From the NCBI GenBank assembly GCA_963823565.1, contig CAWGLR010000002.1:124001-188000 (forward strand): a stretch of 64,000 nt of DNA, read 5' to 3'. Source of the DNA: RHKX01 sp963823565 (GTDB taxonomy: Bacteria > Actinomycetota > Thermoleophilia > Solirubrobacterales > 70-9). Shown here in pieces: positions 37,133 to 45,190 of this stretch (the first letter of the stretch is position 1; each line of letters begins with the position of its first letter). A program made the translations under genes and the position numbers. The notes beneath the pieces were generated by a model. The model was not told the origin of the DNA. It did no database searches and was given only the letters and a program-made list of their open reading frames with translations.

Positions 37133-38622
37133 GACTGCCTCCTGCGCATCGAGAGCGCCCGGTCGATGTGCTCGCCGGTCACCGACTCCGACCCGTCGAG
37201 GTCGGCGCAGGTCCGGGCGACCTTCAGCACCCGGCTCCAGCCGCGGCCGCTGAGGCCGAAGCTCGCATGCCCCACGGCCAGCGCCTCGGCGCCGTCGGCG
37301 TCCGGCTGGGCGTGCAGGGCCAGCTCCGGCTCGGTCATCGACGCGTTCGCCCGGCCCGGTCCGAGCCGGGCCGCGGCGACCTCCCGGGCCACCGCAACCC
37401 GCGCGGCGATCGCCGCCGAGCCCTCGCCGGGGTCGCCCGCCAGCTCCTCCGCCGTCGGTTGGTCGACCGCCATCGAGAGGTCGAACCGGTCCGCCAGCGC
37501 CCCGGACAGCCGCGCCTCGAAGGCGCGGATCTGATCGGGCCGGCAGCGGCACCGGGGCGAATCCTCGCCGTGCCCGCAGGGGCACGGATTGGCCGCGGCG
37601 ACGATCTGGAACCGTGCCGGCATCGTCACGCTGCCGCGGGCGCGAGCGATCGTCACCCGCCCGTCCTCGAGCGGCTGGCGCAGCGCCTCGAGCGTGGTCC
37701 GACCGAACTCGCCGAGCTCGTCGAGGAAGAGGACCCCGCGGTGTGCGAGCGTGATCTCGCCCGCCCGCGGCGGCGAGCCCCCGCCGACGAGGCCCGCCGG
37801 CGAGATCGTGTGGTGCGGCGCCCGGAACGGCCGGCCGCAGAGGGTGCCATCGGGCGGCGGCCTGCCGGCGACGCTGGCGATCCGCGTCACCTCGATCGCC
37901 TCGGCCCGGGTCAGCGGCGGCAGGATCGATGGCAGCCGGCGTGCCGCCAGCGACTTGCCGGCGCCCGGAGGACCGACGATCAGGAGCCCGTGACCGCCGG
38001 CGGCCGCGACCTCCATCGCGCTGCGAAGCGAGGCCTGTCCGCGCAGGTCCTCCATGTCGGGGAGATCGACGATCGGCGGCGGCGCGGCGGGGCGCGGCGG
38101 CGAGAGCGGCTCCAGCTCCCCCCGCGCGAGCGCCGCGAGATCGCCGAGCGAGCGGAGCGCGGCGACCGGGAGCCCCTCGACGAGGCCGGCCTCGCCGGCG
38201 TTCGCGGCCGAGACGGCGATGCCGGAGCCCGTGTGCGCCGCCCGCTCGGCCATCGCGATGACGCCGGGCAGCGAGCGGATCGACCCGTCGAGCGCGAGCT
38301 CGCCGGCGAGCCACCACCCCCCGAGCGCCTCGGCCGGGATCTGCTCGGAGGCGCAGAGGATGGCCGCGGCGATCGCGACGTCGAAGCCGGGGCCCGCCTT
38401 GCGCAGGTCCGCCGGCGCGAGGCTCGCGGTGATCCGCTTCAGCGGGAAGTCGAAGCCGCTGTTGACGATCGCGGCGCGCACCCGCTCGCGCGACTCGCGC
38501 ACCGCAGGGTCCGGCAGGCCGACGAGCGAGAAGGCAGGCAGGCCGCGGTGGATGTCGATCTCGACGTCGACGGGCAGCGCGTCGACGCCGTGGAGGGCGA
38601 ACGTCCGGGTCCGGGCGAGCAT
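37129..38622 (-). CDS. comM: YifB/ComM-family Mg-chelatase-like AAA+ ATPase
   Basis: A 497-residue protein from ATG 38622. The N-terminal Lon-like domain (VDVEIDIHRGLPAFSLVGLPD, RITASLAPADLRKAGPGFD) precedes the AAA+ core with Walker A VGPPGAGKS, RPFRAPHHTIS, Walker B LFLDELGEF and NPCPCGHGED with its Cys cluster. The C-terminal helical domain ends at SMRRRQS. ComM is a hexameric helicase driving branch migration during transformation. Located directly before dprA, as is usual. A divergent promoter is shared with yraN. Confidence 0.93.
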   Translation of the reverse strand: MLARTRTFALHGVDALPVDVEIDIHRGLPAFSLVGLPDPAVRESRERVRAAIVNSGFDFPLKRITASLAPADLRKAGPGFDVAIAAAILCASEQIPAEALGGWWLAGELALDGSIRSLPGVIAMAERAAHTGSGIAVSAANAGEAGLVEGLPVAALRSLGDLAALARGELEPLSPPRPAAPPPIVDLPDMEDLRGQASLRSAMEVAAAGGHGLLIVGPPGAGKSLAARRLPSILPPLTRAEAIEVTRIASVAGRPPPDGTLCGRPFRAPHHTISPAGLVGGGSPPRAGEITLAHRGVLFLDELGEFGRTTLEALRQPLEDGRVTIARARGSVTMPARFQIVAAANPCPCGHGEDSPRCRCRPDQIRAFEARLSGALADRFDLSMAVDQPTAEELAGDPGEGSAAIAARVAVAREVAAARLGPGRANASMTEPELALHAQPDADGAEALAVGHASFGLSGRGWSRVLKVARTCADLDGSESVTGEHIDRALSMRRRQS

Positions 38623-38652
38623 GCGACCGACGCTAGGAAGGCCAGGCTCACG

Positions 38653-38763
38653 GGTGGGAAACGGCGTGTGCCGGTTCGCGCGCGGAAGGCGAAGGATTCG
38701 CAGCGCCCGGCGCCGAGAGACGCCGCGCTTCGGCGCGGCAATCGGCACACGGTGTCACCCACC
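38653..38763. repeat. imperfect inverted repeat between comM and yraN, with inner TTCG hairpin
   Basis: Arms at 38653-38673 (GGTGGG...GTGTGCCG) and 38743-38763 (CGGCACAC...CCCACC) match at 17 of 21 positions. Inside lies a perfect hairpin, GCCGCGC-TTCG-GCGCGGC, at 38722-38739. The region separates the divergent comM and yraN genes. Confidence 0.5.
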
Positions 38764-38792
38764 GGTGACGGCGCCGGCGCGACGATCCCCCA

Positions 38793-39185
38793 ATGCCCGC
38801 GCAGGTCCCGAGAACCGACCGCCGCCGCCGCACCGGCCTGATCGGCGAGGACGCGGCCTGCGCCGAGCTCGAGCGCGCGGGGATGCGGGTGATCGCGCGC
38901 AACTGCCGAACCCGGGCCGGCGAGCTCGACGCCGTCGCCCTCGACGGCGACGCGCTCGTCTTCGTCGAGGTGAAGACGATGCGGACCGGCGTCCACGGCG
39001 GTCCCGAGCGCCCGGTCCTCGCCGTCGGGCCGCGCAAGCAGCTCCAGGTCCGGCGGCTGGCGCGGGCGTGGCTCGCCGAGGCCTCTCCCCCGCCCTACGA
39101 GCTGCTGCGCTTCGACGTCGTCGGCGTCCTCCTCGATCCGGGCGGGCAGCCGCTGGCGATCGAGCACATCAGGGACGCGTTCTAG
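38793..39185 (+). CDS. YraN/UPF0102 family nuclease-like protein
   Basis: A 130-residue protein with the UPF0102 pattern: RRRTGLIGEDAACAELERAGMRVIARNCRTRAGELDAVALDGDALVFVEVKTM. The ELD and EVK residues correspond to the PD-(D/E)XK active-site set. It sits exactly where yraN is expected (between rnhB and comM), but on the opposite strand to all neighbours. Role possibly in transformation or DNA repair; experimental data for the family are scarce. Confidence 0.88.
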   Translation: MPAQVPRTDRRRRTGLIGEDAACAELERAGMRVIARNCRTRAGELDAVALDGDALVFVEVKTMRTGVHGGPERPVLAVGPRKQLQVRRLARAWLAEASPPPYELLRFDVVGVLLDPGGQPLAIEHIRDAF

Positions 39186-39209
39186 CAAGGCGACGGGTGG
39201 ACGACCGAT

Positions 39210-39244
39210 GGTTCGTTTCTGTCGTTATCCGACAGAAACGAACC
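39210..39244. terminator. perfect 15-bp hairpin between convergent yraN and rnhB
   Basis: GGTTCGTTTCTGTCG (39210-39224), loop TTATC, then the exact complement (39230-39244). It lies 24 nt after the yraN stop and 27 nt after the rnhB stop on the other strand, so it can end both transcripts. Confidence 0.65.
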
Positions 39245-39271
39245 GCGGAGGTGGCCGGCGGCGCCTCAGCC

Positions 39272-40051
39272 CTACGCCCCGAGCTCGAGCTGCAGATACG
39301 CGGTGCTCGCAAACGACCGCCGGTGCAGGCGGTTGACGCCGAGGCGCTCGATCGCCTCGCGGTGGTCGGGCGTCGAGTAGCCGACGTTGCCGGCGAAGTT
39401 CCAGCCGGGGTAGGTCTCCTCCGCCCGGCGCATGTAACGGTCGCGGGTGACCTTTGCGATGACCGACGCGGCGGCGATTGCGGCGCTGCGGGCATCGCCG
39501 TCGACGACGGCCTCGTGCTCGACCCGGCAGCGGGAGCCGAGGCGAAAGCCGTCGCTGAGGCACTTGGCGCCGGGGATGGCGACGCGGCCGAGACAGTCGG
39601 CGAGCGCATTGAGGTTGGTCACGTGCAGGCCGCGCGAGTCGATCCCGCCGGCGCAGCGGGCGGTCACGGCGATCCGGGTCGCCGCTGCGACGACGGCCGG
39701 GTAGAGCCGCTCACGCTCCTCCTCCGTCTTGCGCTTGGAGTCGTCGAGCCCCGCCAGCGACTTGCGGACCTCCGGCGTCAGGCAGGAGTAGTCGAGCAGG
39801 ACGCCGGCGGCGACGAGCGGACCGGCGAGCGAGCCGCGCCCGGCCTCGTCGGCTCCCGCGACGAAGCGGTGGCCGAAGGACTGGTCGAAGCGAAAGAGCC
39901 AGGCGGTGCGGCGGCCGTCGGGCCGGCGCCTGCGGCGCTTCGGCTTAGAAGACTCCGATTCGCTTCGGGGGCCAATAGGTGGCGAAGGCCTTGCCGATGA
40001 TCCAGTCTTGGGGGATGGGTCCCCAGAAGCGGCTGTCGTCGGAGTGTCCAC
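39272..40051 (-). CDS. rnhB: ribonuclease HII
   Basis: The core is unambiguous: FVAGADEAGRGSLAGPLVAAGVLL (the DEAGRG motif carries two catalytic acids), LDDSKRKTEEER, SAAIAAASVIAKVTRDR and GYSTPDHREAI. The start is less clear. The only standard in-frame start upstream of the core is GTG 40051, which gives a 45-residue low-complexity Arg-rich leader and overlaps lepB by 107 bp. It removes RNA primers and misincorporated ribonucleotides. Position after lepB is the usual order. Confidence 0.9.
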   Translation of the reverse strand: MDTPTTAASGDPSPKTGSSARPSPPIGPRSESESSKPKRRRRRPDGRRTAWLFRFDQSFGHRFVAGADEAGRGSLAGPLVAAGVLLDYSCLTPEVRKSLAGLDDSKRKTEEERERLYPAVVAAATRIAVTARCAGGIDSRGLHVTNLNALADCLGRVAIPGAKCLSDGFRLGSRCRVEHEAVVDGDARSAAIAAASVIAKVTRDRYMRRAEETYPGWNFAGNVGYSTPDHREAIERLGVNRLHRRSFASTAYLQLELGA

Positions 40052-40553
40052 GGTTGTCGCCCATCATGAAGTACGTGTCCTCCGGAATCGTGACCTCTCT
40101 CGGCAAATTGCAGCCTTGTCCGCCGCCGCAGGGGTTGATGAAGTCGTCCTCGATGCGCTCGCCGTTGACGATCGCGTGTCCGTCGACCACCTTCAGCGTG
40201 TCCCCGGGGGTGGCGACGACACGCTTGATGAAGTTCTCGTCCTGGTGCTCGTCGACCGCCTCGATGCAGACCTGGTCCTCGGGGTGAGGCTCTCCGCAGC
40301 GCTCGCTCTCGGCGCCCTCGGGCGGGTGGAAGACGACGATGTCGCCGATCTGGGGGTCGCTGAAGTGGTACCCCACGCGCTGGACCAGGACCCGCTGGCC
40401 GGTCTCGAGCGTCGGCTTCATCGAGCCCGACGGGATCACGTAGGGCTTGACGACGAAGGCCTGGATGACGAGCGCGAGGCCGACGGCGAACGCGACGATC
40501 AGCACGAGCTCGACGACCGCGCCGAGCGTCGACTTGGGCCGCGGCAACTTCAT
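39945..40553 (-). CDS. lepB: signal peptidase I
   Basis: A 202-residue protein (start ATG 40553; a TTG two codons upstream is possible). One N-terminal transmembrane helix (VVELVLIVAFAVGLALVIQAF) is followed by the catalytic Ser motif VIPSGSMKPTL. The Lys lies in ENFIKRVVATPGD, and the substrate-pocket motif is YFMMGDNRGHSDDSRFWG. It cleaves exported preproteins on the outer face of the membrane. A Cys pair (CGGGQGC) occurs in the extracytoplasmic domain. Operon with rplS upstream. Confidence 0.95.
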   Translation of the reverse strand: MKLPRPKSTLGAVVELVLIVAFAVGLALVIQAFVVKPYVIPSGSMKPTLETGQRVLVQRVGYHFSDPQIGDIVVFHPPEGAESERCGEPHPEDQVCIEAVDEHQDENFIKRVVATPGDTLKVVDGHAIVNGERIEDDFINPCGGGQGCNLPREVTIPEDTYFMMGDNRGHSDDSRFWGPIPQDWIIGKAFATYWPPKRIGVF

Positions 40554-40568
40554 CCTCAACCGGGACGG

Positions 40569-41258
40569 CTAAGCGTCCGGCTTGGTCCCGTCGTCCTCGG
40601 AGTCTTCGTCCTCGGACTCCGCGGTTGCTCCCTCGCTCGATTCGCTCTGGTCGCCCCCCTCGTCTTCCTCGGAGGCCTCGCCGGCCGCATCCGCCTCGGC
40701 TGAGGGCTCGGACTCGTCGCCAGCGGGCTCCTCCGCGGTCTCCTCGCCGGCCTCGGCCTCCTCGGCCGGGATCTCGGCGAGCTCCGTCTCCTCGTCGACG
40801 GCCTCCGCGTCCCCGGACGCTGGGACGGCCTGCGGAGCCTCGACCTGGGTGGTGCCCTCGGCGTCGACCGCGCCGTCCTCGGCGGTGTCGAGGACCTCCT
40901 CGGCGTCGGCGATGCCCCAGCGCCGCTCGGCGACCCGGGCGGCCTTGCCGACCCGGTCGCGCAGGTAGTACAGCTTGGCGCGCCGGACGGCGCCCCGGCT
41001 CGCGACCTCGAGCGCCTCGATCTTCGGCGAATGCAGGGGGAACGTCCGCTCGACCCCGACGCCGAAGCTCTGCTTGCGGACCGTGAACGTCTCGCGGACG
41101 CCGCTGCCCTGGCGCTTGATCACGACGCCCTCGAAGACCTGGGTGCGGGTGCGGTTTCCCTCGATCACCTGGAAGTGGACGCGGACGCGGTCGCCGGGCG
41201 CGAAGCGCGGGCGCTTCTGCAGCTGCTCCTGCTCGATGCTCTGGATGATCGTGCTCAT
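40569..41258 (-). CDS. rplS: 50S ribosomal protein L19 with long acidic C-terminal extension
   Basis: The first 115 residues are normal bL19: RPRFAPGDRVRVHFQVIEGNRTRTQVFEGVVIKRQG, RETFTVRKQSFGVGVERTFPLHSPKIEALEV and RAKLYYLRDRVGKAARV. The remaining 114 residues are a Glu/Asp/Ala-rich low-complexity tail ending EDDGTKPDA, with no Lys until the last residues. Typical L19 is about 115 residues, so this protein is double length. The frame is continuous and its stop is followed by a normally spaced lepB, so it is not a fusion with another gene. A CTCG-loop hairpin lies 41 nt before the start. Confidence 0.95.
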   Translation of the reverse strand: MSTIIQSIEQEQLQKRPRFAPGDRVRVHFQVIEGNRTRTQVFEGVVIKRQGSGVRETFTVRKQSFGVGVERTFPLHSPKIEALEVASRGAVRRAKLYYLRDRVGKAARVAERRWGIADAEEVLDTAEDGAVDAEGTTQVEAPQAVPASGDAEAVDEETELAEIPAEEAEAGEETAEEPAGDESEPSAEADAAGEASEEDEGGDQSESSEGATAESEDEDSEDDGTKPDA

Positions 41259-41298
41259 GTGAAGTCTTGCCTCGGGGCGTGTGTGGGCGGGCCCGATC

Positions 41299-41314
41299 GC
41301 CGCCGCTCGCGGCG
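41299..41314 (-). promoter_or_regulatory. hairpin in the rplS leader
   Basis: CCGCCG-CTCG-CGGCGG forms a compact 6-bp tetraloop hairpin in the 109-bp trmD-rplS gap, just upstream of rplS. It could end the trmD transcript or act as an L19 leader structure. Confidence 0.35.
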
Positions 41315-41367
41315 GTACCGGCGCCCGCGGGGACCGAAGATCCGGTCGCGCGGGTCGCGAATAGTAG

Positions 41368-42045
41368 CTAAGCGCCCTTCGCTTGACCCTCGCCCCGCTC
41401 GCGGCTGCGGGCGAGCCGCCATTGCCGCACGCGCTCGTGATCGCCCGAGACCAGCACGTCGGGGATTCCCCAGCCGCGGTAGACCGCCGGGCGCGTGTAA
41501 TGCGGGTACTCGGGATCGCCCTCGAGCGCCGCCGAGAACGACTCCTCGTGGGCGCTGTCGGCGTGCCCGAGGGCCCCGGGCAGCTTCCTCAGCACCGCAT
41601 CGGCGACGACCATCGCCGCCAGCTCGCCGCCGGCGAGCACGTAGCGCCCGATCGAGATCGAGTCGGTGACGAGGTGATCTCGCACCCGCTCGTCGACCCC
41701 CTCGTAGCGGCCGCAGAGCAGGGCCAGCTCCGGCTCCGCCGCAAGCTCACTCGCCAGCTCCTCGTCGAACATCCGCCCCGAGGGAGTCAGCAGGACGATC
41801 CGCTTGCCGCTGCGGTCGTCGCCGTACGCGGCCTGGAGGGCCGCATCGACGACGTCGACCCGCATCACCATCCCGGCGCCGCCCCCATAGGGCGAGTCGT
41901 CGACCTGGCCCGCGCTCAGCGGCGTCGTCGCCCGGTAGTCGAAGAAGCGCATCTCGCTCCCCGCCGCGATCGCGTTGCGGACGTGGCGCTGGCTCTGGAA
42001 CCACTCGAACCACTGCGGGAAGAGGGTGAAGACGTCGAGTCTCAT
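41368..42045 (-). CDS. trmD: tRNA (guanine37-N1)-methyltransferase
   Basis: A 225-residue protein from ATG 42045. It has the SPOUT-family signatures: MRLDVFTLFPQWFE, DDSPYGGGAGMVM, VLLTPSGRMFDEELA, LLCGRYEGVDERV (trefoil knot) and SIGRYVLAGGELAAMV, plus the C-terminal SAALEGDPEYPHYTRPAVYRG. It methylates G37 of tRNAs and prevents frameshifting. There is no Shine-Dalgarno; a TACGCT box lies 10 nt upstream of the start and the stem-loop element lies further upstream. rimM is not present before it. Confidence 0.96.
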   Translation of the reverse strand: MRLDVFTLFPQWFEWFQSQRHVRNAIAAGSEMRFFDYRATTPLSAGQVDDSPYGGGAGMVMRVDVVDAALQAAYGDDRSGKRIVLLTPSGRMFDEELASELAAEPELALLCGRYEGVDERVRDHLVTDSISIGRYVLAGGELAAMVVADAVLRKLPGALGHADSAHEESFSAALEGDPEYPHYTRPAVYRGWGIPDVLVSGDHERVRQWRLARSRERGEGQAKGA

Positions 42046-42080
42046 CGCGGGAGTGAGCGTACGTGAGCGACATTCAACGT

Positions 42081-42146
42081 CGATCCTGCCTAAGTGCGCT
42101 GGTCAGGTCCCGGCCGAACCGGAGGCGAAGCGGAGGATTCGGCCGG
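42081..42146 (-). repeat. intergenic stem-loop element, copy A (before trmD)
   Basis: A 9-bp perfect stem at 42110-42118/42138-42146 (CCGGCCGAA/TTCGGCCGG) closes the 19-nt loop CCGGAGGCGAAGCGGAGGA (plus-strand sense). A distal box, GATCCTGCC, lies at 42082-42090. The same layout is found before ffh and rpmB. Confidence 0.8.
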
Positions 42147-42152
42147 AGTTGC

Positions 42153-42383
42153 CTAGTCGAGGATGTCCACGATGACCCTGCGGTCATCGCGTGAGCCCGC
42201 CGCCCGGGCGACCGTGCGGATCGCGTTGGCGATCCGGCCGCCGCGGCCGATCACCCGGCCGAGGTCGTCGTCGGCGACGGAGACCTCGAGGACGAGGTCC
42301 TCGTCCTCGTCGAACTCCTCGACCTCGACCTGGTCGGGGTGCTCGACAAGGGAGCGGACGAGGAATTCGACCAGCTCGCGCAT
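42153..42383 (-). CDS. khpA: KH-domain RNA-binding protein KhpA
   Basis: A 76-residue protein with a single type II KH domain: MRELVEFLVRSLVEHPD, then LVLEVSVADDDLGRVIGRGGRIANAIRTVARAAG, where the GRGG loop contacts RNA. It matches the KhpA/YlqC family always found between rpsP and rimM/trmD. KhpA works with KhpB as a post-transcriptional regulator in Gram-positive bacteria. Copy A of the element begins 7 nt after its stop. Confidence 0.93.
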   Translation of the reverse strand: MRELVEFLVRSLVEHPDQVEVEEFDEDEDLVLEVSVADDDLGRVIGRGGRIANAIRTVARAAGSRDDRRVIVDILD

Positions 42384-42396
42384 CGGCGGTACCCGG

Positions 42397-42654
42397 CTAG
42401 GAGCCGGCGCGAGTGGAGACGTCCTGGGTCCGAAGCAGCTTGGCGACGGTGGGGCTCGGCTGAGCGCCCTTGTCGAGCCAGTGCTTGGCGCGCTCGGCGT
42501 CGATCACGATCTGCGAGGGCTCCGTCTGCGGGTTGTAGCTGCCGATCGTCTCGATCGTGCGACCGTCGCGCGGCGAGCGCTTGTCGGCGACGACGATGCG
42601 CCAGATCGGGTTCTTCGAGGAGCCCGCTCGTCTGAGTCTGATTCGTACTGCCAT
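42397..42654 (-). CDS. rpsP: 30S ribosomal protein S16
   Basis: An 85-residue bS16: MAVRIRLRRAGSSKNPIWRIVVADKRSPRDGR, FIETIGSYNP-type TIETIGSYNPQTEPS, and ERAKHWLDKGAQPSPTVAKLL. Normal length. The 13-nt spacing to khpA makes them one transcript. Confidence 0.97.
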   Translation of the reverse strand: MAVRIRLRRAGSSKNPIWRIVVADKRSPRDGRTIETIGSYNPQTEPSQIVIDAERAKHWLDKGAQPSPTVAKLLRTQDVSTRAGS

Positions 42655-42702
42655 GGAACGGCGGCGCAGGTTACAGGTGGCGGGAGTCGGCCGCCAGCCG
42701 CC

Positions 42703-44058
<1,356 letters not shown>

Positions 44059-44078
44059 GGGAAGGAACCATACGCACC

Positions 44079-44142
44079 GGTCCTGCCCCCAACTCGTGGT
44101 GGGACCCGGCGGAACCGGACGCGAAGCGGAGGATTCCGCCGG
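44079..44142 (-). repeat. intergenic stem-loop element, copy B (before ffh)
   Basis: A 9-bp perfect stem at 44106-44114/44134-44142 (CCGGCGGAA/TTCCGCCGG) around CCGGACGCGAAGCGGAGGA. The distal box GGTCCTGCC is at 44079-44087, 18 nt from the stem. Located between ftsY and ffh. Confidence 0.85.
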
Positions 44143-44171
44143 AGGTATCTCGCGCGGGACACATCCCGGAT

Positions 44172-45173
44172 CTACTCACCCACCAAAGCCGCGGCGAACT
44201 CCGGCGCGTCGAACGGGCGCAGGTCCTCGATCCCCTCGCCGACGCCGATCAGCTTCACCGGGATTCCGAGCTCGCCCGCGATCGCCAGCGCGATGCCGCC
44301 CTTGGCGGTGCCGTCGAGCTTCGTCAGCGCGACGCCCGTCACGTCGACCGCGTCGGAGAAGACCTTCGCCTGCCGCAATCCGTTCTGGCCGGTGGTCGAA
44401 TCGACGACGATCAGCGTCTCCGAAGGGCCGCGGCCGATCTTCTTGTCGATCACCCGGCGCACCTTGGCGAGCTCGTCCATCAGGTCGTGGCGGGTGTGCA
44501 GGCGGCCGGCGGTGTCGATCAGGACGACGTCGAGGTCGCGGGTCTCCGCCGCCGAGATCGCGTCGAAGACGACGGCGCCCGCGTCCTGGCCCGTCTCGGC
44601 CTTGACGATGTCGCACCCGGCCCGCTCCGCCCAGGTGCCGAGCTGCTCGACCGCCGCGGCGCGGTAGGTGTCGGCGGCAGCGAGCATCACGCTCAGCCCG
44701 GCCTCGCGCTGGAGGTGCCAGGCGAGCTTGCCGACCGTCGTCGTCTTGCCGGTGCCGTTGACGCCGACGATCAGGACGATCGCCGGGCGCGGCCTGAGGT
44801 CGATCCGGGTCTTGCCGTCCCCCGTGGCAAGGTCGGCGAGGAGTTCGACCAAGCGGTCGCGGATCGCCTCGGCCCCCTCGACCTGGCCGGCGTCGACCTC
44901 GTCCTCGAGCCGCCCGACGACCTCGGCGGTCGTCCGGGCGCCGACGTCGGCCATGATCAGCGCCTCCTCGAGGCGCTCCCAGGTCTCGGCGTCGACGGTC
45001 TCGAAGAGGCTCGAGCTGAGCTCGGCACCAAGCGCCTGCCGGCTCGTCGCGAGGCTCTCGCGCAGCCGGCGGAGGAAGCCGCGGCGCTGGGGCTCGTCGC
45101 CCGCGCCCTCGGAGGCGGCGGGAGCGAGCTCGCGGTCGCCGACGTCAAGCAGATCTGCCCAGGTGGTGGCCAT
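44172..45173 (-). CDS. ftsY: signal recognition particle receptor FtsY
   Basis: A 333-residue protein from ATG 45173. A short acidic N-terminal region precedes the NG domain: VGVNGTGKTTTVGKLAWHL (P-loop), AADTYRAAAVEQL, DTAGRLHTRHDLMDEL, VDSTTGQNGL, LTKLDGTAKGGIALAI and KLIGVGEGIEDLRPFDAPEF. Complete. It docks the Ffh-ribosome complex at the membrane. 17 nt downstream of smc. Confidence 0.96.
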   Translation of the reverse strand: MATTWADLLDVGDRELAPAASEGAGDEPQRRGFLRRLRESLATSRQALGAELSSSLFETVDAETWERLEEALIMADVGARTTAEVVGRLEDEVDAGQVEGAEAIRDRLVELLADLATGDGKTRIDLRPRPAIVLIVGVNGTGKTTTVGKLAWHLQREAGLSVMLAAADTYRAAAVEQLGTWAERAGCDIVKAETGQDAGAVVFDAISAAETRDLDVVLIDTAGRLHTRHDLMDELAKVRRVIDKKIGRGPSETLIVVDSTTGQNGLRQAKVFSDAVDVTGVALTKLDGTAKGGIALAIAGELGIPVKLIGVGEGIEDLRPFDAPEFAAALVGE

Positions 45174-45190
45174 GAGGCGGGAGAGGGTAG

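Noticed and set aside
37168..38841. Long plus-strand frame opposite comM
   Set aside because: comM is complete with Walker motifs on the minus strand; the plus frame is biased Arg/Gly sequence without a start signal.
44079..44142. 4.5S (SRP) RNA gene next to ffh
   Set aside because: The characteristic domain IV GGAA tetraloop and asymmetric-loop sequences are absent, and the same element also precedes trmD and rpmB.
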